Origin: Rachicladosporium sp. CCFEE 5018
Lineage: Eukaryota > Ascomycota > Dothideomycetes > Cladosporiales > Cladosporiaceae
NCBI GenBank assembly: GCA_002077045.2
Contig: KZ111142.1
Span: forward strand, 124,001 to 188,000
Reading direction: 5' to 3'
Length of the DNA stretch: 64,000 nucleotides
Positions within the stretch are counted from its first letter, which is position 1, and the number at the start of each line of letters is the position of its first letter. The position numbers and the translations under genes were made by a program. The notes under the pieces were generated by a model. The model was not told the DNA's origin and searched no databases. It saw only the letters and a program-made list of their open reading frames with translations. Below are positions 19,161-30,154 of this stretch, piece by piece.

Positions 19161-20589
19161 GTGGTGCCGTTGAAAGGCCGGTGTCAGGTGAAGCGCACAA
19201 CGTAGTTAGCCGGCATGGACGTGCAGTGAGTTGCATAAGACGCAAGTGACTAGAGCATAATGACCCAATTGTTCTAGCTACGACCCTGTACCTGATACAG
19301 TCTTGCCTCCCCTCTTCCCGGCTTCCTCCGCCGCCGTTCAGTAGAGCGCATTTCACCCTCCTATGCGGAGCGGCCTCGTCTCGAAGGTCCCATAACACCT
19401 CTCTTGTCCTGAAACTGAGAGGTCTTGGTGTATGTAGAAGAAGTAGGGCGATCGCTGGAATTTAGTCAGGGAAATTATTGAAGGAGAGTGGTAGCATAAA
19501 CCAGACAGATCACGAGGCTCTTGCGCTTAGGATGAAGGGCGTGTGATGGGAAGTCGTTCATGGACTAAGGTAAGGTAGCTATAAGACCGTCGCCTGGTTG
19601 CGTACGTCGAAGATACCTTGCAAAGGCTGCTCGGAGGCGGCGCGTGGGGATGGAGACTTGCTAAACAGCTGATGGTGCAGAAGCAAGATGGCGCCGGAAG
19701 TATCTTCCAGCCTCGTCGGTTATGGGTGTCCTATGGAACTGCTGGCTGATAGGCGAAGCCTCGAGCTCTATCAATCGTGCCTGGTACTTCTATAACATCT
19801 CGCAAAGCTATTATCGGTCGAGCACCTCTCGCCTCCCTCCCAGAATCTCACCTTGAATCAGTCCATAACCTCCTGCAACTCTTCGGACGCTGTGGCTTGA
19901 GCCTGGCGGGCATAGGGTAAGCTATTGTCTCCGTTCGGGTTTGCATTCATCCTTGCGATATTGGCGTTCATACGCTCGTCGCCGTCCACTGTCCATACGT
20001 CTATATCTCTGCGCTGGCGTTATCAAGCGGAAGTCTCTATCTACTCGCTCAAGATAATGCTTGCTCAGGAGCAGAGGGCGTTCGTACCCCAGCTCGGCGC
20101 CACCGATATCGAAGATGCAAGACTCCGCAGAAAGAGACACAGGGCGATGTGTTCCATACCGGGAGCCAAAGTCGCAGTTCGACCTCGCTGTGAGCGCGCG
20201 AACTCCACAATTCGCACATAGGCAGCCGGGAAGAATCAGATATTGTACACCGAGCCGATGATATCTGGGCAAAGTGAGCGTGCGCCATATCTGAGCCGAT
20301 GGGGTTTCGCACGCGTCAGAGCCGGATCCTGACTTGCAGAGATCAAAGCGGACGCATTGGCTTCGGCAGGGTCGATGCCGGACGAGCTTGCTGCCGACCG
20401 AGAGTTCCTTGCCTGCTGATCTAGAGATTCACAGTACTCGCCTTCCACGACGGGCAGCCTGCCACTCACCTGATGGACGCGTCACGCTTAAGTCAGTAGT
20501 GTTGACAATGAAGGCGATGCGCTGTATCACGCAGAAGCAGGCTTGCGCATGTTCAGCGGCGCGGTAGAGGAGCTTGCACTGCTTTGCAT
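19161..20589. other. Long non-coding stretch
   Basis: No gene model, RNA gene or clear repeat was found. The reading frames present are short and have no family resemblance. Confidence 0.4.
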
Positions 20590-21460
20590 ATCGACATGAT
20601 CACGCTCTTCACCTTCACAAATCCACCTCAAGCTCCTCTCTCATACGGTAAGCTTACCTCTTCTAATCAAAGTCGATGACCTCTCCGTTCGCACTCTTGG
20701 ACCCATGCTCATGCTCTTTAACACCCTCTGCAACCTCCTCGATGTTCTCAGCCTAAACCCAGTACCCGACGCTCTTGCTGTGCCTATCATGCCGCCGATC
20801 TGTTGCGACCTTGATCCTCAGGTCCCCTCTGTTGCATTACCAACACACTTCCGCCCATTGCATCGCTGGCCCCTGCTCGACCACTGGGACTGCACAATAC
20901 CGCCCCTGCTGTCCGGTACTGTCGGCCGTACACGATCAGGTCGTCTCACGTCCGACAGCCCCATTGCCGTCGACCATAAAAATGTGTTCGACGCAGACGA
21001 TGGGAAGGCGGACGAGAAAGGTTGGCTCTTCTTGACTCTGAGGTGCAACTCATGGACACGCAAAACATGCAAAGGCTCGACATCAGCGGCGTCTCCATCA
21101 CCGCTTGATGTAGTGCCTTTCCATCTATGACCTGCGCCAGCACACGTTTGCGCATCTTTTCGACGTGGAGCTTGCAAGGCTATGCACGGCAATCGAGGAG
21201 CGCCTCGGAAAAGCGAGTCCGATCCAGGCAAAGCATGCTATCTCTGCGCTCACGCCGCCTCCGACCCCAAGATTCAAGGCCTGTAGGAGGTGCTTGACAC
21301 CAAGATGCCGATGTACTGCCGCGATCGCAAGTATGCCAAACTGAACAGCAAGACGCTTCCCGTTCGCGACACCGCTATTCTTGATGTGAGGTTCATGAGA
21401 GCTCGACACGTGTCTGTACAAGTAAGACTCTTTCAAATTGTCAGAGGACCACGATGATCG
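20590..21460 (+). pseudogene. Relic of an unnamed gene family, copy 2 (broken reading frame)
   Basis: Protein-like stretches occur in three frames in order: LMDTQNMQRLDISGVSI, then YDLRQHTFAHLFDVELARLC with ALTPPPTP, then KYAKLNSKTLPVRDTAILD with FMRARHVSV. The middle block matches the relic at 18950-19160. An upstream frame (20670-21060) may belong to the same gene. Frame changes without good splice sites and an in-frame TAG suggest decay, though an intron-rich live gene is not excluded. Confidence 0.35.
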
Positions 21461-23557
21461 CGGAGAAGATCGGAAGGGCCGGGAAGGGATCCAGATATGT
21501 GAAGGAATGTTAATACGGTAAGGCCATTAGGTAGGTGGCGGACTAGAACAGGTGGAGGACTTGACTACTTGAATGACTTGAAGGCAGCGTGCGCAAAGGC
21601 AGTGGGGCTGGCGATGGCGGCGTTGGAGTATACCCATGCCAATTTGCATCGCCCGCGCCAGCAAGACACGCGACTTCGGAATTGCGACAGCGCCTGACTG
21701 GCTAGAGTATACTGCGAGCGGATGATGCCAATCGCGCGGGTCTGACATGTCAGTCAGCGTCGCTCACCATTCCAGCAATCCATCGACCAGACATCTCCCA
21801 TTCGGACAACCATACATTGCCCGCCATCTCCCACTCGATCTTCAATTTGTCTTCCGTCCTCGGCAGTGCTATCGCTGGCACCGCCTCGGGGCAGACTTCG
21901 CCAGGCTCGCATCCTCGCAACTCTCTGCCCTCTGCAAATCATTCCGTTCAAATTCTGTCCACTCTTCCTCGATTCCGTCGAACATATTCCCGCCTCTGTC
22001 GACGCCGTCATCACATCCCGCTCTATGTCTACATCTTTCTCATCCCATATCTCGAACCCTAACACCGTCGTACAGTCCAAGAACCTCGACAACACGACGC
22101 CCTCCCTAGCCAATGGATTTCACTAGCCACCGACTCGCAAGATGCAGCGGAAACCAGTCGCTATTGCTACTCGCCTATTATGAGGCTTTCTCTCTCGCAG
22201 ACATCGACGTCCTGCTTGTCACCGGCTTCGACAACAACTGGCAGCCGATGACAGTGTTCCAATTTCATCGACCACTGGTGTGCAAGGCGAGATTGCCAGC
22301 TCTTTTGACGTTCGCGGTGGCATCCCTCGGGCGGCGTAGGATAGTGCTGGCGACTTCCTGGTCGAAGGCGAGGTGGAGCACAAGGGCCAGCAGTGGACTC
22401 GCTGCCATCGGGTTTCTGCATTCGGATCTTCCGGACAGTCCAGAGGGATCGGTTGGGGCTTCCTTTAGGCGCAGCCGAGGTGGAGCTTATGGCTTACTAG
22501 CATGGTGCCAGATTGGACCTCACTTCATGCTATGGGCGAACTAGCTATCATTCTAATACTTTATATGCACGCATGACAAGTCTGATCATCCACTACCTAT
22601 GCATCTTTATACAACGTGATGATTCTACAGTCCTGCCCAACCGCACTGTTGCTCGTTCTACGCTCGTTTCCACACCAACGAAGAGCAGACTACAATCTAC
22701 AAACGGCGTCCCGACCATGATGATTCTGAGACGGGCCTCGTTCATGTAGGCGATATGAAGCCCGCGTCTCGATCACTACGGGGTATCAGGCGCGGTTTGA
22801 GTAGTGAACTGGTAGACCGCAGCCGTCCCGTCCGGTGGTGGGCTGACCGCGAAGGGTGAGTCGCAGCCCGCCAGCCGGGATGCTGCATCACTAGGTCTCC
22901 TGCGAGCGCGCTGATCAGCCCTGGCCCAAATCCTTGTTCACACAAGCCCACTATGGATCTGCGCGTATGTCTGTCTTGGATGTGGCCTGCTCAACAACGC
23001 GCCGGCTAGGGATTCTATCATGAGCGCACGCCCTCGGAACACAGCTCTCCACCGTCATCAGGGAGTCCAAGAACGTTAGATCATCTGTAGACTAAGGAAG
23101 GTAAGTATTCTAGTAATACCGTGGTGAGGGACGGAGCGGTAGCGCCCGCGTTGCCGCTCCGGCCGTTCACTCAACAGGCCCAGTTCCACGAGTGAGCGCT
23201 TCTCTCCACAACATCATTATCCCGGGCTCTGCGGACGCCCGTTTTCAACACCAAAACTCCCTTTTGATCAAAGACTATTCATCACCATTCGCGCTTCTCG
23301 CACACAATCACCCTCTTCACCCACAATCGACCAAGTCGTGGAACATATCAGGAATCGGGTCTAGCCGTCCGTCCTTGCCACAATCGAAATTCGACCACGC
23401 ACTTCACTCTACAACAACAACAAACACTTCACATCATTCCATCAAAACTCGACAACCACCCCATCTCTCATCATCAAATCACCACACCACGCCACATCAC
23501 CTCTCCATCAAATCATCATCCCCGAACGCGCGGCACAGTCTCGCTGCTTCTCGCACA
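21461..23557. other. Non-coding stretch and leader of the helicase gene
   Basis: No supported gene. Around 22240-22430 the plus strand holds a protein-like run (VQGEIASSFDVRGGIPRA, stop, then DSAGDFLVEGEVEHKG) that may be another relic; the family is not recognised. From about 23200 to 23557 the DNA is CA/CT-rich. It is in frame with the helicase but translates to His/Ser/Thr-rich low complexity, more like a 5' untranslated leader. Confidence 0.35.
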
Positions 23558-26500
23558 ATGACTTCTCACACGACGAAAGAGAAGGTACCGACGTTGCCTA
23601 GAATCGTGACGGCAAGAGACGTCTACGTCGAGGGCTATCAGGGCGTGCTGGGTACTGACGGCGATGGAAACGCGGTTGACAACAACGGCATCACCGACAG
23701 CGAGCCTCCAAACACACTCGTTCCTGCGGCACTCGACCACAAAGGCCTCTTCATCATCGAGCCTGGCTTATTCAAACACGATGGCTCGTACCATGCCAAA
23801 GCCGAAGACGGTTCAATCTCCGCCATCGCTTCCGAGGACATCCCAGAGCAGCTGGTAGCAAACGCCACTATTGCTCGCATGCATCCAGCCTCACCCGTTT
23901 CCGATATCACCGAAGTCACCGACCAGCCCGATGAAGAGTCCGCAGATGTTGCTACCGAGGGTGCCCAGGATCAGGCCACAGACGATGTGACCGCCGTACC
24001 CGTCATCTTCGGCCTATCAGCCTTCTCTTCCAAGCCCAGCGACGACTGGGATGATACATCGTCTACCGCCAAGTCTCCACAGGAGCTCACTACTGGCGCT
24101 GGCTTCATGGCTGACAACGGCACTGCCACGGCTGACAGCGATGGCTTCACGGCTGACACTACTGGCGCTGGCTTCACGGCCGACACTACTGGCGCTGGCT
24201 TCACGGCTGACAACGGCACTGCCACGGCTGACAGCGATGGCTTCACGGCTGACACTACTGGCGCTGGCTTCACGGCTGACAGCGCTAGCAACACTGGCTG
24301 GGGTGACAACGGCAGTGGCTCGCTTGACAACGGCACTGCCACGGCTGACGACGACAAGCGCTCCCAGGCTGACAGCGATGAGAGCTTTAAGGCTGACGAC
24401 GGCGAGGGCTCTGGCTTCAACGCAGACATGGGATCATCTGATCACCCCACCGATACGCCGCACACCCATCCGACTAATGCCAACAAGCGCGCATTCGGAA
24501 GCAATGCCCCGTGGCCGCCTACCGACATGCCAAAGCGTCACGAGATCCTGGACTGCAGTCAGTGGCTCTCTACCCGCCCGCACGAGCCCGTTACTTTGCA
24601 CGACCCGTCCCAGCAGGTCATTGGCACTCTGCGGAAGGTAGCCGCCACTGATAAGGATGCGGACACGCCAAAGGTCGCTAAGGTCAAAACCAATTTCGCA
24701 AACGCCGCGGAGCGCGGCGAGGCGATGAACAAGTCTATCGCGAGCATGCCCTTTGGACAGGCAGCTCCAGACTCCGCCAACTTCACAGATCGCAGGCCTG
24801 CCATCGCACTCGCCAATACCGTCACCACTGCCAGCCGTGACGACAGCGTAGAGTCTGGCTACGGCAGCTCCTCCTTCAAGTCGACGAATGCTTCCATCTC
24901 TGTGGAGTACAGCAACCCCTACAATCCGCAGCTCGTCGTGAAGCTCAATCTCAACTGGAATGCGGACAAAGTTGCAGCAAAGGAGAGCATCCTCATCTAC
25001 TTGAATGAGTCGACGTTCGCTCCGACGACAGAATTTTGCCGTGCATGGCCTCAGCCGGCGATATCTTCAGATGAGCTAGACGGCTTCAGCAACTCCGACC
25101 TGCGCAAGGCTCTCGAAAACATCGACAACGGCGCAATCACCGTCATGTTGTGGTGTGTTGGCGGCGCTGCCACGCACACCGAGAACCTCATCGGCGTCGA
25201 TACCGCCCGATTTGGACCTCATGCTGAGCAAGTAGGCGCAATCGCAGATATCGTGCGTCAGGATAGCTTCACTATCACCCTTACTCTGGCTGGTGGAGGT
25301 CAAGTCCTCTTGGACGAGCTCGAAGATCTGACTAAGGCCATCAACGCGGTGCGTCTCAAGGCCGGTACCCGCATCGCAGCGTTCTGCAAGGATGCCAGGC
25401 AGCCCAATTTCCAATCCGGGCAGACCCTCAAGCGCAACGAGCAGCCGAGGGACGCCATCCGCAAGCCACTCGTTTCCTTCCCCACCTACCTCCATGCGAT
25501 CATCACCGAGTTCGTCGCGGCGAAGCTGGAGCTGGACTTCTCGCACAGACATCACAATACTGTGATCATGGATCTGCAAGCTCGCGTGCTCGTTCTCGCC
25601 GGTGGTAGAACAACTCCGCCCGACGGATGCTCTCCCGATGGCGAGTTTGTGACTGAGGTCCACGTCGTCTTTGATGTCAACGATGAGAGCAAGGTCCCTA
25701 AAGACATGCGCTTCCAGCCAGGCCAATCTCTTACCGTGGCGCTCAAAGGCATACATTCAGAGATCCACGATAGCGAGCATCTCAACGGCACCGTCGTCGA
25801 GCGTCCGCCAGGCGCACACCTTGGCGATGTATGGGTGGTGTGCCATGTTCCGAAGGTCGAGGTCGAGGATGGCGGGCGTAAAGAGCGTAAGCCATTGGAC
25901 ATCACCCTCATCAAGGAGGCCTGCGGCTTTCCAGACGAGATCTCGCAGCAGGAGCTCAGTACAGATGAGAAGGGTGCGCAGCTGGACAAGATGGTGAGTA
26001 GTGCGCGCCCTATCTTGGCGAGCTTGAAATACAAGGTCGACTATCGCGAGTCGAAGCGCCTCCACGCCGGCTTTACTCGCTTGCAGGACGTCGTCAAGAG
26101 GGAGATAGCGGCCAGTCCTGCACTCATCAGCGGTCTTGCTGACATCATACGCTGCCACCGCTTTGATCGTCTAGTGGCGCACGACGCCCTCGCTGGCATC
26201 GACACGGATCTGCTCGAGCGCATCTTCAGCCAGTGCAATGATGAGCAGCGTACAGCCTTCGAGGCCATGCGCGCCTGCCTGCACAAGTGGTTCTCCGTCG
26301 ATGGACCAGCTGGATGTGGCAAGACCCATATGATGATCTTGTTCGCTTGCTTGCAGATACTGGATGCCCACGCCAAGAACGAGCATGCGTCTGTCGTCGT
26401 CGTCTCACCGCTCAACGAGAACGTCAACTCGACAGTCAAGCGTCTCGTCAAGGCCTTCGAGGACAATGGTCTAGGAGGTGAGATCAAGATCGTGCGAGTC

Positions 26501-28396
26501 TTCACCCGCACCACCGAGGCGAGCATCCGCAAGGCTTTCAGTCTACACGCTGTACCGAATGTCGACAAAGGTCCTATCAACAAAGATGTCCACCTCGCCG
26601 CTGCTGCTGCGTGCAAGCCTGCCGACGGCGCCGACGGCTTTCCCGGACTCGAGTTCTTCTATGACTGGTATGACGAGGTCATGTCGGGATCCGACGACCA
26701 TCCTAGCGTGAGAGACAAGCGTGTTAAGGATGGCCTCATCGATCACAGTCTCGGCATGCATGTCGCAAAGGCTGCCTGTCTACAGCTAGGGCAAGAGGAC
26801 GAGCTTCCCGAGACGCCAGAGCTACAGCACCTCAAGTCTATGCACAAGAACTTGGTTACCTACCTCATCGACGTGCATGAGAACGGCGAGAACGCTACGC
26901 CTTCTTGGACTGCCGAAGACAAGGAGATGTACGGTAAGCTTATGCAGCAAGCCGAGGACTGGGTTATGGCGAACGCTCACATCGTCGTCTCCACGCCCTC
27001 ACTTGCCAGCGACGAGTTCGTCTTCCGCGGCGTCGAGAATGTTCGCGCGGTACTGTTTGACGAAGCTGCGAGGATATCTACGCGCGAGTACATTCAGGTC
27101 GTCAGCGCCTTTGCGCATCACTCGCCGTTCTTCGCCTCATTCGGAGACCACAGGCAACTGGCATCCTACGTTCAGTCTCCTAGCGTATACAACAACTTCG
27201 CTGCCCAGCTAGGATTGTCGCTGGTGCCAAGATTGACCATCGCCGGCTGGCCTACCCAGAATCTGGTCAAGACTCTTCGCTTCGGTCCCGACGAGGGCAA
27301 CATCATCTCGAGGCTATTCTACGGTGGGCGCATCGTGCCTGACGTGAACCACAAGTACGCATTCCCAGAGCGGCGTAAGAAGACACTCGAGATGTTTAAC
27401 GTCAAGAGTGGGTGGTTTGCCGTGAATGTGAAGTCGGAGCAGAAGATCGTCGGACGTAACTCTACCCGCATCAACTGCGACACCGCCACCAAGGTCGTCT
27501 GTTATGCGCTCAATCTGATATACGGATGCGGCTGGGACGCGAAGGACATCATCATTCTCACCGCCTACGATGGTCAGCGTCAGCTCATTCGGAGGCTCAT
27601 ATCTGAAGTGTTGTGTCGCTTACGCTTCCCAAAGCTCGAGGGGCTGACCGTAGAGACTATCGACAAGTTTCAGGGTAGTGAGCGCGAGATTGTCATCGTC
27701 GAGTGCACAGCCTCCGATACTGTCGGTCATATTGGTCATGGCGGCCGTCTCCTCATCGCTCTCAGCCGCGCCAAATCGATCTGCATCCTCGTTGGTGCTC
27801 TGGAGGCGCTCATGGACGGAGAAAAGCATCTCAAGGACAAGCCGCTGGGCAAGTACATTGAAGAGCTGAAGCGCAAGAATCGCTTCAGATACATGCAGCC
27901 AGCTACGGACCCCACGGAGATTAAAATCAGGGAAATGGCGGACATCGTTTCCAACCGCGAGGACTCAGAGGTGCTGGCGCTCGAAGCCGTCGACACTAAA
28001 CTGAGCAAGACCCTGGCGTTGATGCTGCTGGCTGAGGATGGCGAGATCGAGGTTGATGGTGGCAAGAAGATCGGGGTTGATGGTGGCGAGAAGATCGGGG
28101 TTGATGGTGGCGAGAAGAACGAGGGTGAGGATGGCGAGAAGAACGAGGTTGATGCTGGCGAGAAGAACGAGGTTGATGGTGGCGAGAAGAACGAGGTTGA
28201 TGGTGGCGAGAAGAACGAGGGTGATGGTGGCGAGAAGAACGAGGTTGAGGATGGCGAGAAGAACGAGGTTGATGATGGCAGTGAGAGCAACTCTTACAGC
28301 GACGGGGAGAGCGACGACAAGGCCGCCGACGATCTCAACGAGCACGCCCTCGACGACATCCTTCACCAGGACGAAGAGCAGATGAAGGTGTTGTAG
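23558..28396 (+). CDS. UPF1-like superfamily 1 helicase with low-complexity repeat tracts
   Basis: NTP-dependent nucleic-acid helicase of the UPF1-like SF1B group; the substrate is unknown. I chose the ATG at 23558 (cacaATGact) because the 122 in-frame codons before it are low complexity; this gives 1612 residues in one exon. The first 300 are acidic and disordered, with GAGFTADTT-type repeats. Then comes a unique N-terminal domain of about 500 residues. Helicase motifs follow: Walker A GPAGCGKT (916-923), motif II DEAA (1168-1171), motif III FGDHRQL, motif V IDKFQGSERE (near 1370) and motif VI LIALSRAK (near 1400). The tail has ten 8-residue acidic repeats. It lacks the Cys/His-rich domain of true UPF1, so it is a divergent relative. 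Confidence 0.85.
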   Translation: MTSHTTKEKVPTLPRIVTARDVYVEGYQGVLGTDGDGNAVDNNGITDSEPPNTLVPAALDHKGLFIIEPGLFKHDGSYHAKAEDGSISAIASEDIPEQLVANATIARMHPASPVSDITEVTDQPDEESADVATEGAQDQATDDVTAVPVIFGLSAFSSKPSDDWDDTSSTAKSPQELTTGAGFMADNGTATADSDGFTADTTGAGFTADTTGAGFTADNGTATADSDGFTADTTGAGFTADSASNTGWGDNGSGSLDNGTATADDDKRSQADSDESFKADDGEGSGFNADMGSSDHPTDTPHTHPTNANKRAFGSNAPWPPTDMPKRHEILDCSQWLSTRPHEPVTLHDPSQQVIGTLRKVAATDKDADTPKVAKVKTNFANAAERGEAMNKSIASMPFGQAAPDSANFTDRRPAIALANTVTTASRDDSVESGYGSSSFKSTNASISVEYSNPYNPQLVVKLNLNWNADKVAAKESILIYLNESTFAPTTEFCRAWPQPAISSDELDGFSNSDLRKALENIDNGAITVMLWCVGGAATHTENLIGVDTARFGPHAEQVGAIADIVRQDSFTITLTLAGGGQVLLDELEDLTKAINAVRLKAGTRIAAFCKDARQPNFQSGQTLKRNEQPRDAIRKPLVSFPTYLHAIITEFVAAKLELDFSHRHHNTVIMDLQARVLVLAGGRTTPPDGCSPDGEFVTEVHVVFDVNDESKVPKDMRFQPGQSLTVALKGIHSEIHDSEHLNGTVVERPPGAHLGDVWVVCHVPKVEVEDGGRKERKPLDITLIKEACGFPDEISQQELSTDEKGAQLDKMVSSARPILASLKYKVDYRESKRLHAGFTRLQDVVKREIAASPALISGLADIIRCHRFDRLVAHDALAGIDTDLLERIFSQCNDEQRTAFEAMRACLHKWFSVDGPAGCGKTHMMILFACLQILDAHAKNEHASVVVVSPLNENVNSTVKRLVKAFEDNGLGGEIKIVRVFTRTTEASIRKAFSLHAVPNVDKGPINKDVHLAAAAACKPADGADGFPGLEFFYDWYDEVMSGSDDHPSVRDKRVKDGLIDHSLGMHVAKAACLQLGQEDELPETPELQHLKSMHKNLVTYLIDVHENGENATPSWTAEDKEMYGKLMQQAEDWVMANAHIVVSTPSLASDEFVFRGVENVRAVLFDEAARISTREYIQVVSAFAHHSPFFASFGDHRQLASYVQSPSVYNNFAAQLGLSLVPRLTIAGWPTQNLVKTLRFGPDEGNIISRLFYGGRIVPDVNHKYAFPERRKKTLEMFNVKSGWFAVNVKSEQKIVGRNSTRINCDTATKVVCYALNLIYGCGWDAKDIIILTAYDGQRQLIRRLISEVLCRLRFPKLEGLTVETIDKFQGSEREIVIVECTASDTVGHIGHGGRLLIALSRAKSICILVGALEALMDGEKHLKDKPLGKYIEELKRKNRFRYMQPATDPTEIKIREMADIVSNREDSEVLALEAVDTKLSKTLALMLLAEDGEIEVDGGKKIGVDGGEKIGVDGGEKNEGEDGEKNEVDAGEKNEVDGGEKNEVDGGEKNEGDGGEKNEVEDGEKNEVDDGSESNSYSDGESDDKAADDLNEHALDDILHQDEEQMKVL
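24088..24297 (+). repeat. In-frame repeat tract in helicase N-terminus
   Basis: Nested direct repeats encode GAGFTADTT and a longer unit with NGTATADSDGFTADTT, the longer unit occurring twice. Near-identical DNA between units indicates recent expansion. Confidence 0.85.
28046..28285 (+). repeat. 24-bp minisatellite in helicase C-terminus (10 units)
   Basis: Ten consecutive 24-base units encode octapeptides such as IGVDGGEK and NEVDGGEK, drifting from I-G to N-E starts. The tract is in frame and highly charged. Copy number probably varies between strains. Confidence 0.9.
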
Positions 28397-29194
28397 GGTT
28401 GTGATATGAAGACGTGCAAAGGATAAATTCGTAGGCCGATAGCGATTGAACACGAACTGTCCTCGATATCAAATCTTACTCCCATCCAATGCGCACCTCA
28501 CCCATCATCTTACCAGCCGTGACCAGTGACCAGTGACATGCTAGATGGAAACCACAAGATTGGTGGCAAGCGCGTGACCTTCACAGTCTAAGCCCTACTC
28601 TCTGGCGGCGATTGCGCTGGAATTCCACGCCTCACTGCTGCACCCAGCAAGCACGCACGAAAGCGACAAGCACGCATACACCTCACGCTGACTTCCTCAA
28701 TCCTCCACCCATTCACAGAACACCGCTCTGGCCCGAAGATTGTCGAGCTACCTCCCAAGAGTCATTCTGCCCCTAGGCCAGCACCTGCGCTTTCGCTCCA
28801 ATGCCGACCTTCAGCTATTGGAGCAAGAACTCCGCCTTCGCCGCCTGCACATGACAACCTTCACGCCCTGCACTCCGGCTACAACAACCATAGCCCCACT
28901 TTCTCTGACCTCGAGTCGCGGCGGATGGGAGCACGCACGCAGGAAGAGCCGTGAGCACAGGCGCAAAATGAGTGGCCGTGTGTAGAAGAGTCTGCAGAGC
29001 AAGGTCAGGAGTCGAGGAAGTGCGTCGGGAGACAGCGATGGATTACACACGGAGGACACAGCGATGGACTATACATGACGGAACTGGAGAGGGGAGACGA
29101 AGGCATGAGGGAGGTGGTATTATGAGTTGGGGATGAGACGAAACGGCAGGGTAGAGAGCAGAAAGCATCACATGACGGGCAGGAGATTGGGATT
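28397..29194. other. Intergenic region, no feature seen
   Basis: 3' flank of the helicase gene. Short frames only; no family resemblance or RNA gene recognised. Confidence 0.4.
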
Positions 29195-30154
29195 ATGGAC
29201 GTTGTTGGATGGCGCGCGGAGTACATGTATCGACTTGAGCGGAGCAGTACTCTCAGTGTGCATCAGGACAATCCTATACTCATCAAGCCCATAAGGCTAC
29301 AGTTCTCACATTCGACATCCTTCCCTGTCGAGCTGCGCGAGATCCGCAGTCACGAGCCATTGATCCTTGACACAGCACGACTCGACACCACCTCCAACGA
29401 AGCCACAACCGAGACCAACACTGGCGCCAGCTGCACACGAGGCATTAGACGTCAAAGCTTACGAGACACAAGACAAGATGCAATCAAGAGCCCTACTTCA
29501 ATGCACTTCAGTGACGGAAAGGCGGCCATTCAGGAAATGCAAGCGACCTGCGTCGTTCGCGTGACTCCAGCGATGTTGAAAACTTTCCATTGCTCCGGCG
29601 CAACGACAACTTTTCAGTGCCAACGGGTAGCGTCTGCACGGGCAGGGGATGAGACAAAACGTCACTCGATCGGAAAGGTGGCAACTGCATCACCGCTGAT
29701 ACGCTTGGCTGTCCAAGATGGTACGTCTCACATATCCCCTGCTTCGGCATTGAGTATACGCTGACCAGCTTCTAGATACCACTTGTCCGATCTCCCGCCG
29801 GATGTGGCTCTGATCATCTACGACTTGCTTGATGTCCGATCGAAACTGATCCCAGTGCCGGTGTTCACTGGACTCTCGGTCCCCGAGCGTATTGCAACCC
29901 TCCCATCCCTCGCGGTGTACCCTTTGCTGCTGGGTTGTCGCACGATGCGCTACGAGCTTCGCCAGGTCCTCCAAATCGCCTTCGAAGTCGAGCGTGCGCG
30001 CCTGAAACAGCTTGAGCATGGGAGCGGACATAGTCGCCAGCCGATGTTGGAGACTTTAGGTTGTCTTTGGAGCTGTTGGGCGACCGTAGCTTTGATGGGT
30101 GGCTCTCGAGTTGGTCGAAGGGTATTGGTCGGGGGTGACGTCGTGAGACGATGA
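29195..30154 (+). CDS. Possible F-box-like protein gene (uncertain model)
   Basis: A segment at about 29781-29850 reads YHLSDLPPDVALIIYDLLDV, which looks like an F-box start (LxDLPxDVxxxIxxxL). A gtacgt donor at 29721 and an acceptor ending at 29768 would join it in frame to an upstream open frame starting at 29195. That acceptor is only five bases after the ctgac branch. The better-placed acceptor at 29775 creates a stop. The upstream exon has no recognisable domain. If real, it would be an SCF adaptor of about 300 residues; it may equally be a fragment. Confidence 0.3.

Noticed and set aside
18950..23190. Repeat-induced point mutation as the cause of the relics
   Set aside because: The stretch is not visibly AT-rich and does not show the TpA excess expected; the damage is mainly frameshifts and loss of segments. 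A formal dinucleotide index was not computed.
23192..23557. 122-codon upstream extension of the helicase
   Set aside because: The translation is low-complexity His/Ser/Thr from CA-rich DNA typical of a leader, and a better-context ATG follows at 23558.
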